From assembly GCF_022179085.1 (NCBI RefSeq), contig NZ_BPQE01000006.1:30578-94577 (forward strand): a DNA stretch of 64,000 nt, in the 5' to 3' direction. This stretch comes from Methylobacterium aerolatum (GTDB lineage Bacteria > Pseudomonadota > Alphaproteobacteria > Rhizobiales > Beijerinckiaceae). This document shows positions 25,956 through 34,933 of the stretch, piece by piece (within the stretch, counting starts at the first letter, position 1; the number at the start of each line of letters is the position of its first letter). The notes beneath the pieces were generated by a model that had not been told where the DNA came from, searched no databases, and was given only the letters and a program-made list of their open reading frames with translations. Position numbers and translations under genes: made by a program.

Positions 25956-26942
25956 ATGGGCAACTACAACTATACGCGCACTGAGCTCGACGATACGCTG
26001 GCGTCCTCCGGCGTCTCGGACGAACTGCGCCAGGAGATCATCTCGACGCTCGAGCATGTCGGCGTCTACGGCGCCAGCGATGCCTCGACGGCAGCAACGA
26101 GCTTGGTCGACGTCGGTGAACGTCCCTCCTCGACCGCCGACGTGGTCGTTTATGGCAGCGATGTCTCGGGAACCGTGAGCGGCGTACCAGCGTCGGCCAA
26201 CGCGATCGTCTTCACGACAGCGGACGACGTGGACTCGACAATCGGTAGCAACGCCGACAAGATCGTCGTCTCGGGCAGCGGAAACGATGTCCTCACACTG
26301 ACCGGAACCAGTGCCGACACGATCTATTCCGGTGACGGAGACGACATCGTGAGCGCTGGCGCTGGCGCCGACACAGTCTCCGGCGGCTCGGGATCCGACG
26401 AGCTCTACGGCGACGGCGGCAACGACTTGATCGACGGCGGAAGCGGTAGCGATACGATCTATGGCGGCGCCGGTCTAGACACGCTGTACGGTGGCACTGG
26501 AGCCGACGAACTCTACGGCGAGGACGGAGCCGATCTGCTCTACGGCGATAGCGGCAACGACATCCTCTACGGTGGCGGCGGCAACGACACACTCTACGGT
26601 GGGACGGGCAACGACCTGCTGTACGGAGATGCCGGCAACGACATCCTCTACGGTGGCATCGGAAGCGACACCCTCTTCGGCGGAGCCGGCGCCGACACGC
26701 TGGACGGAGGTAGCGGTCCGGACCGGTTGAACGGCGGCGACGGCAACGATGCCATCTTTGGCGGAGCCGGCGATACAATCATCGGCGGCAATGGCGACGA
26801 CACCCTGACGATCAAGGATCACCTCGCGTCCGACGTGAGCGCGACGAGCCTCAAGAATGGCGTGACCACGTTGTCGTTCAGCGATGGGACCACGCTGTCC
26901 TACAGTGGAGTCGAGCACATCAAGTTCGGCGATCACGCCTGA
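25956..26942 (+). CDS. RTX-type calcium-binding repeat protein
   Basis: A 328-residue protein with a ~110-residue N-terminal part (start [27 protein letters not shown]-type site AAAGGAGACG before it) and then about 18-20 nonapeptide repeats of the form GGxGxDxLY ([25 protein letters not shown]) from ~115 to 285. These fold into a calcium-binding beta-roll outside the cell. The C-terminal ~45 residues ([16 protein letters not shown]) fit an uncleaved type I secretion signal region. There is no N-terminal signal peptide. The ABC/HlyD pair at 46.6-50.2 kb is the likely exporter. Confidence 0.88.
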   Translation: MGNYNYTRTELDDTLASSGVSDELRQEIISTLEHVGVYGASDASTAATSLVDVGERPSSTADVVVYGSDVSGTVSGVPASANAIVFTTADDVDSTIGSNADKIVVSGSGNDVLTLTGTSADTIYSGDGDDIVSAGAGADTVSGGSGSDELYGDGGNDLIDGGSGSDTIYGGAGLDTLYGGTGADELYGEDGADLLYGDSGNDILYGGGGNDTLYGGTGNDLLYGDAGNDILYGGIGSDTLFGGAGADTLDGGSGPDRLNGGDGNDAIFGGAGDTIIGGNGDDTLTIKDHLASDVSATSLKNGVTTLSFSDGTTLSYSGVEHIKFGDHA

Positions 26943-26949
26943 TCGCATC

Positions 26950-26991
26950 GCCCCGCCCGGCCGCCCGAGGCACCGGGCGGGGCTCCTTTTC
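26950..26991 (+). terminator. Rho-independent terminator after first RTX gene
   Basis: GCCCCGCCCGG (26950-26960) pairs with CCGGGCGGGGC (26973-26983), 11 bp perfect, followed by TCCTTTTC. It lies eight bases after the RTX stop, so the second RTX gene likely has its own promoter in 26992-27209. Confidence 0.85.
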
Positions 26992-27209
26992 AAGGAATGC
27001 TTTCTTTCGCCGAAGTGAATGGATGTTCGGCGCAAAAGTATGCTCTCCATCAAGAGATTGAGGCGTGGTCTGTGATCCATTGATTACAGAAGGCGCTGTT
27101 GCCCAGTCGAGGTCTGATCGCGCAGTCCGGCGTGGCAGTCCCGCGTACGGCGTTCGGCCGATGCGCATGGGTGGACCTTGTTTCTTCCTCACGCTTTACG
27201 AGGTGTGCC

Positions 27210-28448
27210 ATGGCTGACCTGAATGGGAGTTCGGCGAACGACATCATCAACGGCACGTCCGACAACGATACGATCTACGGTCGTAGCGGCGACGACGTGC
27301 TCAATGGCGGCTCCGGCGCGGATCGACTTTTCGGCGGATCGGGCAACGACGTCCTGAATGGCGGCTCTGGAGCCGACTATCTCAATGGCGGATCCGGAGA
27401 CGACGAACTGCGCGGCGGCTCGGGCAACGATGTGATGATCGGTGGCTCGGGCGACGATATCCTCTATGGGGAAACCGGCAGCGACGTGATGTCGGGAGGA
27501 GCCGGCGACGATCAGCTGTCTGGAGGAATCGGGAACGATGAGCTCAGTGGCGGTGCCGGCGACGACATCCTCGATGGCGGATCGGGCGCCGATGTTCTCG
27601 ACGGAGGCTCGGGCGACAACGTCATTACGACCGGGTCCGGTTCAGACACGATCCGCGTGACGAGCGCCAGCGGTTCGGTCGTTATCACCGACTTCGACCC
27701 GACGGCCGACAAGCTGGATCTGACCTCCCTTGCCGGGGTGTCGTCGTTGGATGACCTGCAGATCGTGCAGAACGGGAACGACGTCGAGATCACAGGCACG
27801 GGTACGGCGGCCTCCATCATCATCGAAGGCGTCACGGTCGACGACTTGAAGGCGCCTGGCGTCGTCTCAGTCGCCTGTTTCGTGGCTGGTACTCTCATCC
27901 GCACCCCGAACGGCGACGTGCCGGTCGAGAGCTTGGCTATCGGAGACATCGTCTCGACTCCCGCGGGAGGCCGCGCCGTGCGCTGGATCGGACGCCGTGC
28001 GTTCTCGCGCCGATTTGCGGAACGGTCGCCGAAGGTGGTCCCGGTGCGTGTGCGAGCCCATGCGCTATCCGACGGCGTGCCCTATCGCGACCTGCTGATT
28101 TCGCCTGAACATGCCATACTCGTCGATGGTGTGCTGGTCCCAGCCGGCCGATTGGTCAACGGCTCGACGATCGTGCGGGACTCCAGCCTTGCGGTCGTGG
28201 CGTATCTTCACATCGAACTCGCGGAGCACGACGTCATCATCTCCAACGGCACGCTCGCGGAGACGTATGTCGATCACGGCAATCGCCGTATGTTCGCAAA
28301 CTTCGCCGAATACGAGGCCCTGTACGGGGAAAGCGAATCGCCGGTCGACGACAGCGCCGGACGGGCTTACCCGACCCTCGTCGACGGCACCGAGCTCGAC
28401 GATCTGAGGGCGCGCCTTGAGGCCCGTGCCCGACGCAGAGCGGCTTGA
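27210..28448 (+). CDS. RTX calcium-binding protein with C-terminal Hint domain
   Basis: A 412-residue product. The chosen start (27210) gives MADLNGSSANDIINGTSDND and immediate RTX repeats (~10-150, units such as GGSGNDVLNGGSGADYLN), then a short linker domain (TDFDPTADKLDLTSLAG). From ~220 a Hint_2-type domain follows: ACFVAGTLIRTPNGDVPVES, LAIGDIVSTPAGGRAVRWIG, LLISPEHAILVDGVLVPA, DHGNRRMFANF. Hint domains are related to hedgehog/intein autoprocessing modules; the nucleophile candidate is the Cys in ACFVAGT. Whether cleavage occurs is unknown. It probably shares the type I exporter with the first RTX protein. Confidence 0.88.
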   Translation: MADLNGSSANDIINGTSDNDTIYGRSGDDVLNGGSGADRLFGGSGNDVLNGGSGADYLNGGSGDDELRGGSGNDVMIGGSGDDILYGETGSDVMSGGAGDDQLSGGIGNDELSGGAGDDILDGGSGADVLDGGSGDNVITTGSGSDTIRVTSASGSVVITDFDPTADKLDLTSLAGVSSLDDLQIVQNGNDVEITGTGTAASIIIEGVTVDDLKAPGVVSVACFVAGTLIRTPNGDVPVESLAIGDIVSTPAGGRAVRWIGRRAFSRRFAERSPKVVPVRVRAHALSDGVPYRDLLISPEHAILVDGVLVPAGRLVNGSTIVRDSSLAVVAYLHIELAEHDVIISNGTLAETYVDHGNRRMFANFAEYEALYGESESPVDDSAGRAYPTLVDGTELDDLRARLEARARRRAA

Positions 28449-28552
28449 GGCTCCCGACGGGAAAAACCCTCTCCCCTCGAACTGGATACGGAGCGAGTTG
28501 CCGATCAAGCCTCCCGTCATCAGGAGTGTTTTGGCCGGCGGCTCGTTCGACT

Positions 28553-28638
28553 TTAGAGCCTCTCACAAAACTGCCGCTGCGCCGCCGAGGCCAGAGGAAG
28601 AACTCCCGGTGATCGGGAGTTTTGTGAGGAGCTCTTAA
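28553..28638. repeat. 86-bp MITE-like element with ~20-bp inverted ends
   Basis: The left end (28553-28572, TTAGAGCCTCTCACAAAACT) and the right end (28618-28638) are near-perfect inverted repeats, differing in a few bases, with TTA/TAA at the outer edges. Size and ends resemble a miniature element derived from an insertion sequence. It carries a terminator hairpin and sits between the convergent Hint-RTX and propeller genes. Confidence 0.6.
28601..28625 (+). terminator. Terminator hairpin within the MITE-like element
   Basis: AACTCCCG (28601-28608) pairs with CGGGAGTT (28614-28621) around a 5-base loop, followed by TTGTG. The T-run is short but includes the last stem bases (AGTTTTG). It can end the Hint-RTX transcript. 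Confidence 0.6.
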
Positions 28639-28671
28639 CTTCTCGCTTCCCTCACCTGCCGCGCGCGGCCA

Positions 28672-29868
28672 TCACGGCGCCCCGGTCCGCACCGCGATAC
28701 TCAGACGGACGAGGTCTCGGTCGAGCCCGCGATCGCAGGTGCTCCAATTGAACCGGGTCAGGTAGAGTTGCAGGTGCTGTCCTGCCGTCGCGAATGTCGG
28801 AGACGAACTGGCCGGGTCGATGAGAGACGGATAATCGTAAAACGCTGCGCATTCCATCGTGCCGTACCACGGCCGCAGATCGACGAGCATCCGGGCTTCG
28901 CCCCAGGTCAGCAGATCGGGCGAGAGGCTGTAATAGATCCCCGCCGGGCGCTGCATTCCGTTCGCGACCGAGAAGACGCCGACATACAGATCGACCGTCT
29001 CCAAGCGGACGATCGAGCGCAGGATTCCGAGTTGCCGGTCGGCACCGATCACGTCGCACCGTGTCGGCGTGGTGTGCTCATCCCGCCCAGTCTCGTAGGC
29101 GCTCGGGAAGAATCCCGTGAAGCCGCCAGCACGACGGGCGCGCCAGGGGCCGGCCGGGCTGTCCGACGGGGCACGGAACAAGCAGTTGCCGCGCGTTCCG
29201 GGGATCTCGGCCCAGCTCACGAAATACAGCCACCCGCCCGCCTCCACGATGTTCGTCGCGGTAAAAAAGCCCGTGCGGGCCGTCGCCCCGGGGTCGAAAC
29301 GGGTCGGCGGGGCTGCCACCACCCGCGTCGCCGGTGGTTCCAGGGAGAAGCTCAGGCCCTGCGCATCGGCCGTGGCGCCCACGATCGCGCTGTACCAGCA
29401 TTGCGGACCGGGCCGCGACGCGCTGAGGCAACGTCCAGGATGGCGTTTACCCATGTATTCGTGACTGACGAGTGCGAAGAGGCCGCCCTTCGGCAGCGGC
29501 GCCAGACCCTGGACCCAGAACCGGTCGTCGAAGCGCTCGGGCTGGTCCAACTCCGCGCCGCCGGACGACGCGTGGCAGCGTGGCTTGAGGCGATCGAGTG
29601 AGGGGCCCGCGAACGAACCGTTCCGGAAATGGGCTGCGATCAGCATCACCGAACCGTCCGGGCGCCGGAAGGCCCGTGCCGGCGAGTCAGGGATGAAGTC
29701 CGACGGGCAGCCATCCTGCTTCCAACGGAACACGGTCTCGACCGGGCCGTCTACGTGAAGGCGCACCTCCGAGGCGGCAGCGGTGCCGAGCCAAAGCAGC
29801 CCACAAGCTGCCGTGAAAGCGCGTGCCGCCAAGGTGGCCTTGCTCGAAAGGGTCGCTGGCACCATCAT
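28672..29868 (-). CDS. Secreted protein of unknown function, probable beta-propeller fold
   Basis: A 398-residue protein with an N-terminal signal peptide (FTAACGLLWLGTAAAS, cleavage before EVRL). The sequence shows repeated beta-blade-like blocks (PDGSVMLIAAHFRNGSF, GWLYFVSWAEIPGTRG, GIYYSLSPDLLTWGEARMLV), the last resembling the D-L-x-W pattern seen in five-bladed GH43/GH32-like propellers. Several cysteines suggest disulfides. A role in processing or binding surface glycan is possible given the neighbours, but no catalytic residues can be assigned. Confidence 0.7.
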   Translation of the reverse strand: MMVPATLSSKATLAARAFTAACGLLWLGTAAASEVRLHVDGPVETVFRWKQDGCPSDFIPDSPARAFRRPDGSVMLIAAHFRNGSFAGPSLDRLKPRCHASSGGAELDQPERFDDRFWVQGLAPLPKGGLFALVSHEYMGKRHPGRCLSASRPGPQCWYSAIVGATADAQGLSFSLEPPATRVVAAPPTRFDPGATARTGFFTATNIVEAGGWLYFVSWAEIPGTRGNCLFRAPSDSPAGPWRARRAGGFTGFFPSAYETGRDEHTTPTRCDVIGADRQLGILRSIVRLETVDLYVGVFSVANGMQRPAGIYYSLSPDLLTWGEARMLVDLRPWYGTMECAAFYDYPSLIDPASSSPTFATAGQHLQLYLTRFNWSTCDRGLDRDLVRLSIAVRTGAP

Positions 29869-30224
29869 TCGAATCCTTGCCCCGGATGACTCGAAGCCTC
29901 AGCCTAGTGCATCGATCCCGTCGGAGGTGTCAGCCGAGACTGGAAAAATTGATGCAAAAACAATGAGCGAGTGCAGGCTCGCATGAACGAAGTGAGTGCG
30001 TCGCTGCACTAGAGCAATTTGCGCCGTCGCGGACACTAGATCGACGCGCGCAGTCGTAAATACTTCGTCCGCAGGATCGGCCGAGATTTAGCTAAAAATC
30101 TGCGCAAGCTCTTCGCTATTCTCTTTGAAATCTCCGCCTAGGGTGTTTCGACCGGTGTCCTGCCTTGATCCTCATGCGCACGGGCCGGCGCGAACGAAAG
30201 ATTTCCGCTGAGGAGTGTCAGTGT
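29869..30224. promoter_or_regulatory. Divergent intergenic region containing a MITE-like element
   Basis: About 355 bases between the divergent propeller gene and the pyruvyltransferase gene. It holds the ~109-bp repeat (copy B) and then an AT-richer stretch at 30055-30130. Promoters for both directions must lie here, and the inserted repeat lies on the propeller-gene side. Confidence 0.5.
29904..30012. repeat. ~109-bp MITE-like element, copy B (intact ends)
   Basis: Bounded by CTAGTGCA at one end and TGCACTAG at the other, a perfect 8-bp terminal inverted repeat. The interior is nearly identical to the reverse complement of 11108-11213 and contains a GCGAG/CTCGC hairpin (around 29968-29983). 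No open frame fits inside. It looks like a non-autonomous mobile element or an IS end-derived repeat. Confidence 0.8.
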
Positions 30225-31331
30225 ATGCGCGTCTTCCTGCTCGGAGCGTCGCCGTCGATCAGCCTACCTGCGGACGCGCATTGGGAAGCGAAGCTCGCTC
30301 AGACCGGGGGCAATACCGGAAATCAGATCATCGCCCACAGCCTTCTGCGGGAACTCCGCACGACGCGGGTGAGCTGGGATTACAGGATCCCGCCGCAGCA
30401 GGTCGGCGAGGAATTCGACATGTTCGTGATCGCGGCGGCGAACTTCCTGCATCCTGGCTGCGACCTGGCCGGGATGGCGAGCTACATCGAGGCAACCAAG
30501 TTGCCCTGCATGATGGTCGGCCTCGGTGCGCAGTCGAACAGTTACAGCACCACTATTGAGCTCCAGTCTGGAACCGAGCGGCTGGTGCGCGTGGTCGCGG
30601 AGCGCAGTCACCAGATCGGCGTCCGCGGACCCTTCACGAAGGCGGTGCTTGAAGCCAAGGGCATCCACAACGTCCAAGTGACCGGCTGCCCCTCCTATTA
30701 CGTGAGTTGCCGACCGGAGATTGCGATCGAGAAGGCGCCGCTTCCCGAGCATCCACGCATCGTCGTCAACGCCTCACGCGACGTCTACCGCCACTCCTTC
30801 GATGCCGGCCGCATGGAGTCGCTGGTCCGCGGCCTCATCGCCGAAGGCGTGATCTGGGGGGCCGACTTCGTCGCTCAGAGCGAAGGCGACGAGATCGTGT
30901 TGGCGGAGTCCTACGGTGGGTCCGAGCAGGCGGCAGCCCTTGACCGGCTCGCCACCCTTTTCGCCGGCGTGGCGCCGGAGCCCGCTCTAAGGGCTTGGCT
31001 GCGAAAGCGCATGCGCGTCTTCTTCCGTGTCGAGGAATGGGAGGCGGCGATCCGCGCGTGCGACTTCGTCACCGGCACGCGCTTTCATGGATGTATTCTG
31101 GCGCTGCAGAATGGCGTGCCCGCCTTCGTCATCTGCCACGACACACGCACCGCCGACATGTGCGGCTTCCTCGGGTTGCCCCATGCGAGCATCCTCGATC
31201 TCGAGAGGATCGACATCCGCGATCTCTATATCCAGACCGATCTCGAGAACTTTAAATCCCGATACGCAACACTTTACCCAGCCTATAAGAGCTTCCTCGA
31301 GAACAACGGCCTGTCGCACCGGCTTGCCTGA
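30225..31331 (+). CDS. Polysaccharide pyruvyltransferase-family protein
   Basis: A 368-residue member of the family that adds pyruvate ketals to sugar residues of exopolysaccharides. Start 30225 is chosen: it follows a GAGGAG site and gives MRVFLLGASPSISL. Family features are the N-terminal GGNTGNQIIAHSLLREL, LPCMMVGLGAQSN, RGPFTKAVLEAKGI with TGCPSYY, and late in the protein ACDFVTGTRFHGCILALQNG, the GTRxHG motif. It is followed by a convergent giant glycosyltransferase. Pyruvylation of the local glycan is the likely role, though some members do other chemistry. Confidence 0.85.
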   Translation: MRVFLLGASPSISLPADAHWEAKLAQTGGNTGNQIIAHSLLRELRTTRVSWDYRIPPQQVGEEFDMFVIAAANFLHPGCDLAGMASYIEATKLPCMMVGLGAQSNSYSTTIELQSGTERLVRVVAERSHQIGVRGPFTKAVLEAKGIHNVQVTGCPSYYVSCRPEIAIEKAPLPEHPRIVVNASRDVYRHSFDAGRMESLVRGLIAEGVIWGADFVAQSEGDEIVLAESYGGSEQAAALDRLATLFAGVAPEPALRAWLRKRMRVFFRVEEWEAAIRACDFVTGTRFHGCILALQNGVPAFVICHDTRTADMCGFLGLPHASILDLERIDIRDLYIQTDLENFKSRYATLYPAYKSFLENNGLSHRLA

Positions 31332-31413
31332 GGCATCGCGGGACGAGCTTTCCCGCACGCGAGGCTGGGTGCTGCGAGCCCGCGCGGCGCCTTGAGCGGG
31401 CCCGCGGCTTCTG

Positions 31414-34400
31414 TCAGCGGCCGCAAAGGGCGTCGCTTCGGCGCGGAAGCAGAATGTCGATGCTCTCGAGCGCCTGGCGCAATGCAGCAACGCCGCGGTC
31501 GAAACCGTAGGTCGTCCGGGTGAGGTCACGTCCGCTCTCGGCGATCGCCTGCCAGCGAACGTCGTCCTCGCAGAGGCTGGCGATAGCGTCGACCCAGGCC
31601 TCCGGGTCCTCGGCCAGCAGGAAATCGTGGCCGGCACGCCCGCCGATGCCTTCGGCGGCGACCGGGGAGAGCACGGTCGGACAGCCATAGGCCATCGCAC
31701 CGATCACCTTGCCTTTGATGCCGGCCCCGGAGACCAAGGGGGCCACGAACACCCGTGCACCGTCGTAGACTTCTGCCACCGTCGCCGCATGCCCGCGCAC
31801 CACGATGTCGGAGCTTGCCAGGGCGCGCACCTCCTCGTCGATCTGGCTGCCGAAAATGTGCAGTTCGGTTCCGGGCAGGCGGTTACGCAGAAGCGGCATG
31901 ACGTGGCGTGTGAAGATCTGCATCGCCTCAAGATTAGGCCGATGCCCGAAGCTGCCGAGAAAGGCGAGATGTCGCCGACCCGCCAGCGGGACCGCCCGAT
32001 TGGGCGCAGGTGCCACCCAGGGGACCTGACCCACTTTCGTACGACCGAGGTGGTGACTGAGGATCACCGCCGCTTCGACCTCGGTGTATGTGAGGGTCAG
32101 ATCGACCTCGCGCATCAGGGCGAGTTCGGTCTCCCGGGTCAGTTGGCTGCGCCGGACCGCCTCCGGACTATTGACGGCCAGCGCGGCGCGCAATTCGCGC
32201 AGGAAGTGCAGGTCGGCGACATTCAGGATGCGCTTCGCCCCGCGTTGGTAGCGCCGAAGCAGCGGTAGCACGACCCGGGCAACGTTGTAGCGGGTGATGT
32301 ACACGAGATCGAAGGCATCGGCGCGGGCTGCCAGGGCGTCTTCGACGCTTTCGACAAAGGGGGCATAGAGGACTTCGATGCCGCGGGCCTGCAGCGTCTC
32401 GGTGTAGCGGCCGAGATGCGCGAGATTGAGGGGCAGGACCGTGACCTTGTAGCCCAGCGCCTGCAGCAGGCGAATTTCCTGATCGGCTGCATAGCTGCCG
32501 GCGTCGACATCGGGTCGCGGGATGCACAGATCGATGACGAGGGCCCTGCCGGCGACATGGCGATCGGCGGATCGCCAGGGCGGAGTGCCCTGCGGCAGGT
32601 TACGGCGATAGGAATCGAACCAGCGTCGGCGGAAGGCGGCGTCGCTCGGTGCCGCGGCTTGAGAAATGTCGGCATGTGCCGGTCCAGGGAACGCCGAAGT
32701 CGAGTATCCGTTCACGGATCGCATCGGATCCAGGCTGTCGCGCACGACCGCCGCGGCGGGCATATAGACGATCCGGCGGCCGACTTCGGCGAGCGTGAAG
32801 GTGATTTCGGCCGCATCCGGGACCGATTGAAGCCCGATCGAGTCGGTCCGCGCCAGTTCGGCAAGGCCCTCGCGATCGATCATGATGGCATCGGGGCCGA
32901 GCAGGTCGACCTGCCGGGCGTAGGAGGCACGCGGATCGCGCGGATTGCCGCCGAAGCTCAGCGGCTCGACGGCACCGGAGGCCCAGACGATGCGCCCCGC
33001 CTCAGCGAGACGGCCGGTTCGATCGAGGATCTTGGGGCCTGCGGCGCCGACGTTACCGAACAGAGTGAAGGTTTCCGACAGCGCGTCGAGCCAACCTGCG
33101 ACGGGCTCGCAACCGATCTTCAGGAAGACGATTCGTCGGCCCCGCGCTTTCGCAGCGATCCGCGCGTAGAGTGATCGTTCTCCCGCCTGCGCAGCGAGGC
33201 CGTTCAACCCCGTGACGAGTTCTTCGATTCCTGCCGGCATCGGATCGAGCAGGATGGTCTCGAAGTCGGCGCGTGGACTGGCAAAAATAAGCGCGGCGGC
33301 GCAGCGCCAGAGCGAGAACGCATCGCGCCCGCCGGAGAGGACGATCGACACGTCCGGCGTTTTCGATGAGGGCAAAGCGAGAGGCCCGCCCTCGCCCGGG
33401 AGTTCATGACCCGCGAGGATGGCGTGGCATCGCGCCGCGATCGTCACCGGTGCCGAGGCTTCGCCCGAAGCCAGTTGATCGAGATGCGCCGCGAGGCCGC
33501 GATAGCGCTCCCGCGCCAGATCCTGGTCCGGCGCGGCGACCATGTGGCGCCCCGCCGCATCCCTTTCTTCCCCTGAGTTGATCACGGCGCGCAAAACCTC
33601 AGCCGTGCGGAAAAGGGCGGCCCCGGTGGTGGACTCGATCAGCGCGATCGTATGGGGGCGGCCATCGAGCCATGCATCCGGAACGCGCACGGCCATCTCG
33701 GCCCGGCCCTCGGCATCCGGGATCGCTTCGGCGAAGGCCGCCGCCCGGTCGTCGATCAAGAGAACCAGCGTGCTTGGACACGGAAGATCGGTGAGGACAC
33801 CGATCAGTCTGAGCCCGTCGAAAGCGTGCAGCGTAAAACCGAGGCGTCCCGCTTCGGCAAGCTGTATCGGAGTTCCCGGTAACGGCCGACTCGCTTCGTC
33901 CTGAATGTTGAGGGCGTCGCCCGGCTGCCAGAGAGGAGGCAGCAGACATTCCAGCAGACGGGCACCCTGCGCGAACGCGACGGTTTCCTGCGGGGTGAGG
34001 CCGGGGCGAAACGGCGGCCTCGCCCCACCTCCCGCGAGACCGAGGTGGAGGCGGGTGAAGAAGAGGTGCGCGGCTTGCCCCCCCAGAGGTCGCAACGCCA
34101 GGCTGAGTCGGACGAAGCAGGCTTCATACGGCACGGTCAGGGCGGCGGCGGCGGCGGCGTAGTCGTCAATCTTGCGGCCGCCGAGCCGCTTTTCGATTGT
34201 CTGCTCAGCGAAGGCCACAACACAGCCATCGGCGCGCAGAGCTTCGAGACGCAGCAGGGCCTCGCAGCGATGAAGGCCAAACAGGCCGCGGGCTTCGTAG
34301 CGCCGGCCGCCCAACGCCGCGATGCGATCGCAACCGTCCTCGCCGACATAGGATGCGGCGATCTCCGCCACGCCTTCGCCAACGAGAAAAGCGGTGTGGC

Positions 34401-34743
34401 CGTCCTCCAGCGTCCATGCTTCCGTGATGTCCCGGCCCGTCCGGACACCCACGGTAGCCGCGGCGCGCCAGGGCAGGTGCGGTTCGGAGAAATCGGGATT
34501 GCGCAGAAGGTTGAGGCCGCCGAGCGCCTCCTCGCCGTGCACTGTCGTCCGGATTGGGACGACGGGCTCGTCGCCGATTGAAAAGCGCAGGGCCATCGAA
34601 GGATCACGGGCGAAGACGAGGGCGCGGCGCCCTTCGAACGCGACGAGCCGCGCCTCCGCCGGCGCGACGTCGCCGTCCTGGAATAGCCGGCATTCCGCCG
34701 CGACGAGCTTGATCATTGGAAGCCCCTGAACGGCAGCGACCAT
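31414..34743 (-). CDS. Large multidomain glycosyltransferase (degenerate GT2-like plus GT4)
   Basis: An 1109-residue protein. The first ~430 residues are beta-rich, of unrecognised type (NLLRNPDFSEPHLPWRAA resembles a carbohydrate-binding sandwich). A middle part (~450-700) is GT2-like (DVSIVLSGGRDAFSLWRCAA, then GNVGAAGPKILDRTGRLAEA) but lacks an obvious DxD. The C-terminal ~350 residues form a GT4 domain (FLGSFGHRPNLEAMQIF, VFVAPLVSGAGIKGKVIGAM, GCPTVLSPVAAEGIGG). A second ATG at 34716 is an alternative start. It is divergent from the 1380-residue transferase at 34934. Confidence 0.85.
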   Translation of the reverse strand: MVAAVQGLPMIKLVAAECRLFQDGDVAPAEARLVAFEGRRALVFARDPSMALRFSIGDEPVVPIRTTVHGEEALGGLNLLRNPDFSEPHLPWRAAATVGVRTGRDITEAWTLEDGHTAFLVGEGVAEIAASYVGEDGCDRIAALGGRRYEARGLFGLHRCEALLRLEALRADGCVVAFAEQTIEKRLGGRKIDDYAAAAAALTVPYEACFVRLSLALRPLGGQAAHLFFTRLHLGLAGGGARPPFRPGLTPQETVAFAQGARLLECLLPPLWQPGDALNIQDEASRPLPGTPIQLAEAGRLGFTLHAFDGLRLIGVLTDLPCPSTLVLLIDDRAAAFAEAIPDAEGRAEMAVRVPDAWLDGRPHTIALIESTTGAALFRTAEVLRAVINSGEERDAAGRHMVAAPDQDLARERYRGLAAHLDQLASGEASAPVTIAARCHAILAGHELPGEGGPLALPSSKTPDVSIVLSGGRDAFSLWRCAAALIFASPRADFETILLDPMPAGIEELVTGLNGLAAQAGERSLYARIAAKARGRRIVFLKIGCEPVAGWLDALSETFTLFGNVGAAGPKILDRTGRLAEAGRIVWASGAVEPLSFGGNPRDPRASYARQVDLLGPDAIMIDREGLAELARTDSIGLQSVPDAAEITFTLAEVGRRIVYMPAAAVVRDSLDPMRSVNGYSTSAFPGPAHADISQAAAPSDAAFRRRWFDSYRRNLPQGTPPWRSADRHVAGRALVIDLCIPRPDVDAGSYAADQEIRLLQALGYKVTVLPLNLAHLGRYTETLQARGIEVLYAPFVESVEDALAARADAFDLVYITRYNVARVVLPLLRRYQRGAKRILNVADLHFLRELRAALAVNSPEAVRRSQLTRETELALMREVDLTLTYTEVEAAVILSHHLGRTKVGQVPWVAPAPNRAVPLAGRRHLAFLGSFGHRPNLEAMQIFTRHVMPLLRNRLPGTELHIFGSQIDEEVRALASSDIVVRGHAATVAEVYDGARVFVAPLVSGAGIKGKVIGAMAYGCPTVLSPVAAEGIGGRAGHDFLLAEDPEAWVDAIASLCEDDVRWQAIAESGRDLTRTTYGFDRGVAALRQALESIDILLPRRSDALCGR

Positions 34744-34933
34744 CTCCCAGTCCCCCTCAAGGCTCGGGCATCACGCAAAGCTTCGAGTTAAACGAAAAAA
34801 TCGTCCGAGGCACTTCGAATATTCTCACATTTTAAATGATAATTTGGAGGATATTTTCGAGCAAAATAAGGTGGCAGCTTTAAATCAGTCTTCGTCCGCC
34901 AGCCTGTACTGAAGTACGAAAGGGGTCTGCGGA

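Noticed and set aside
26290-26770. Possible CRISPR-like or satellite repeat
   Set aside because: The periodicity (~27 bp) corresponds to nonapeptide RTX codons with varied third bases and no spacers.
31378-31412. GC-rich inverted repeat after the pyruvyltransferase gene as a terminator
   Set aside because: The pairing is imperfect with a large loop and no T-run, so it is not called.
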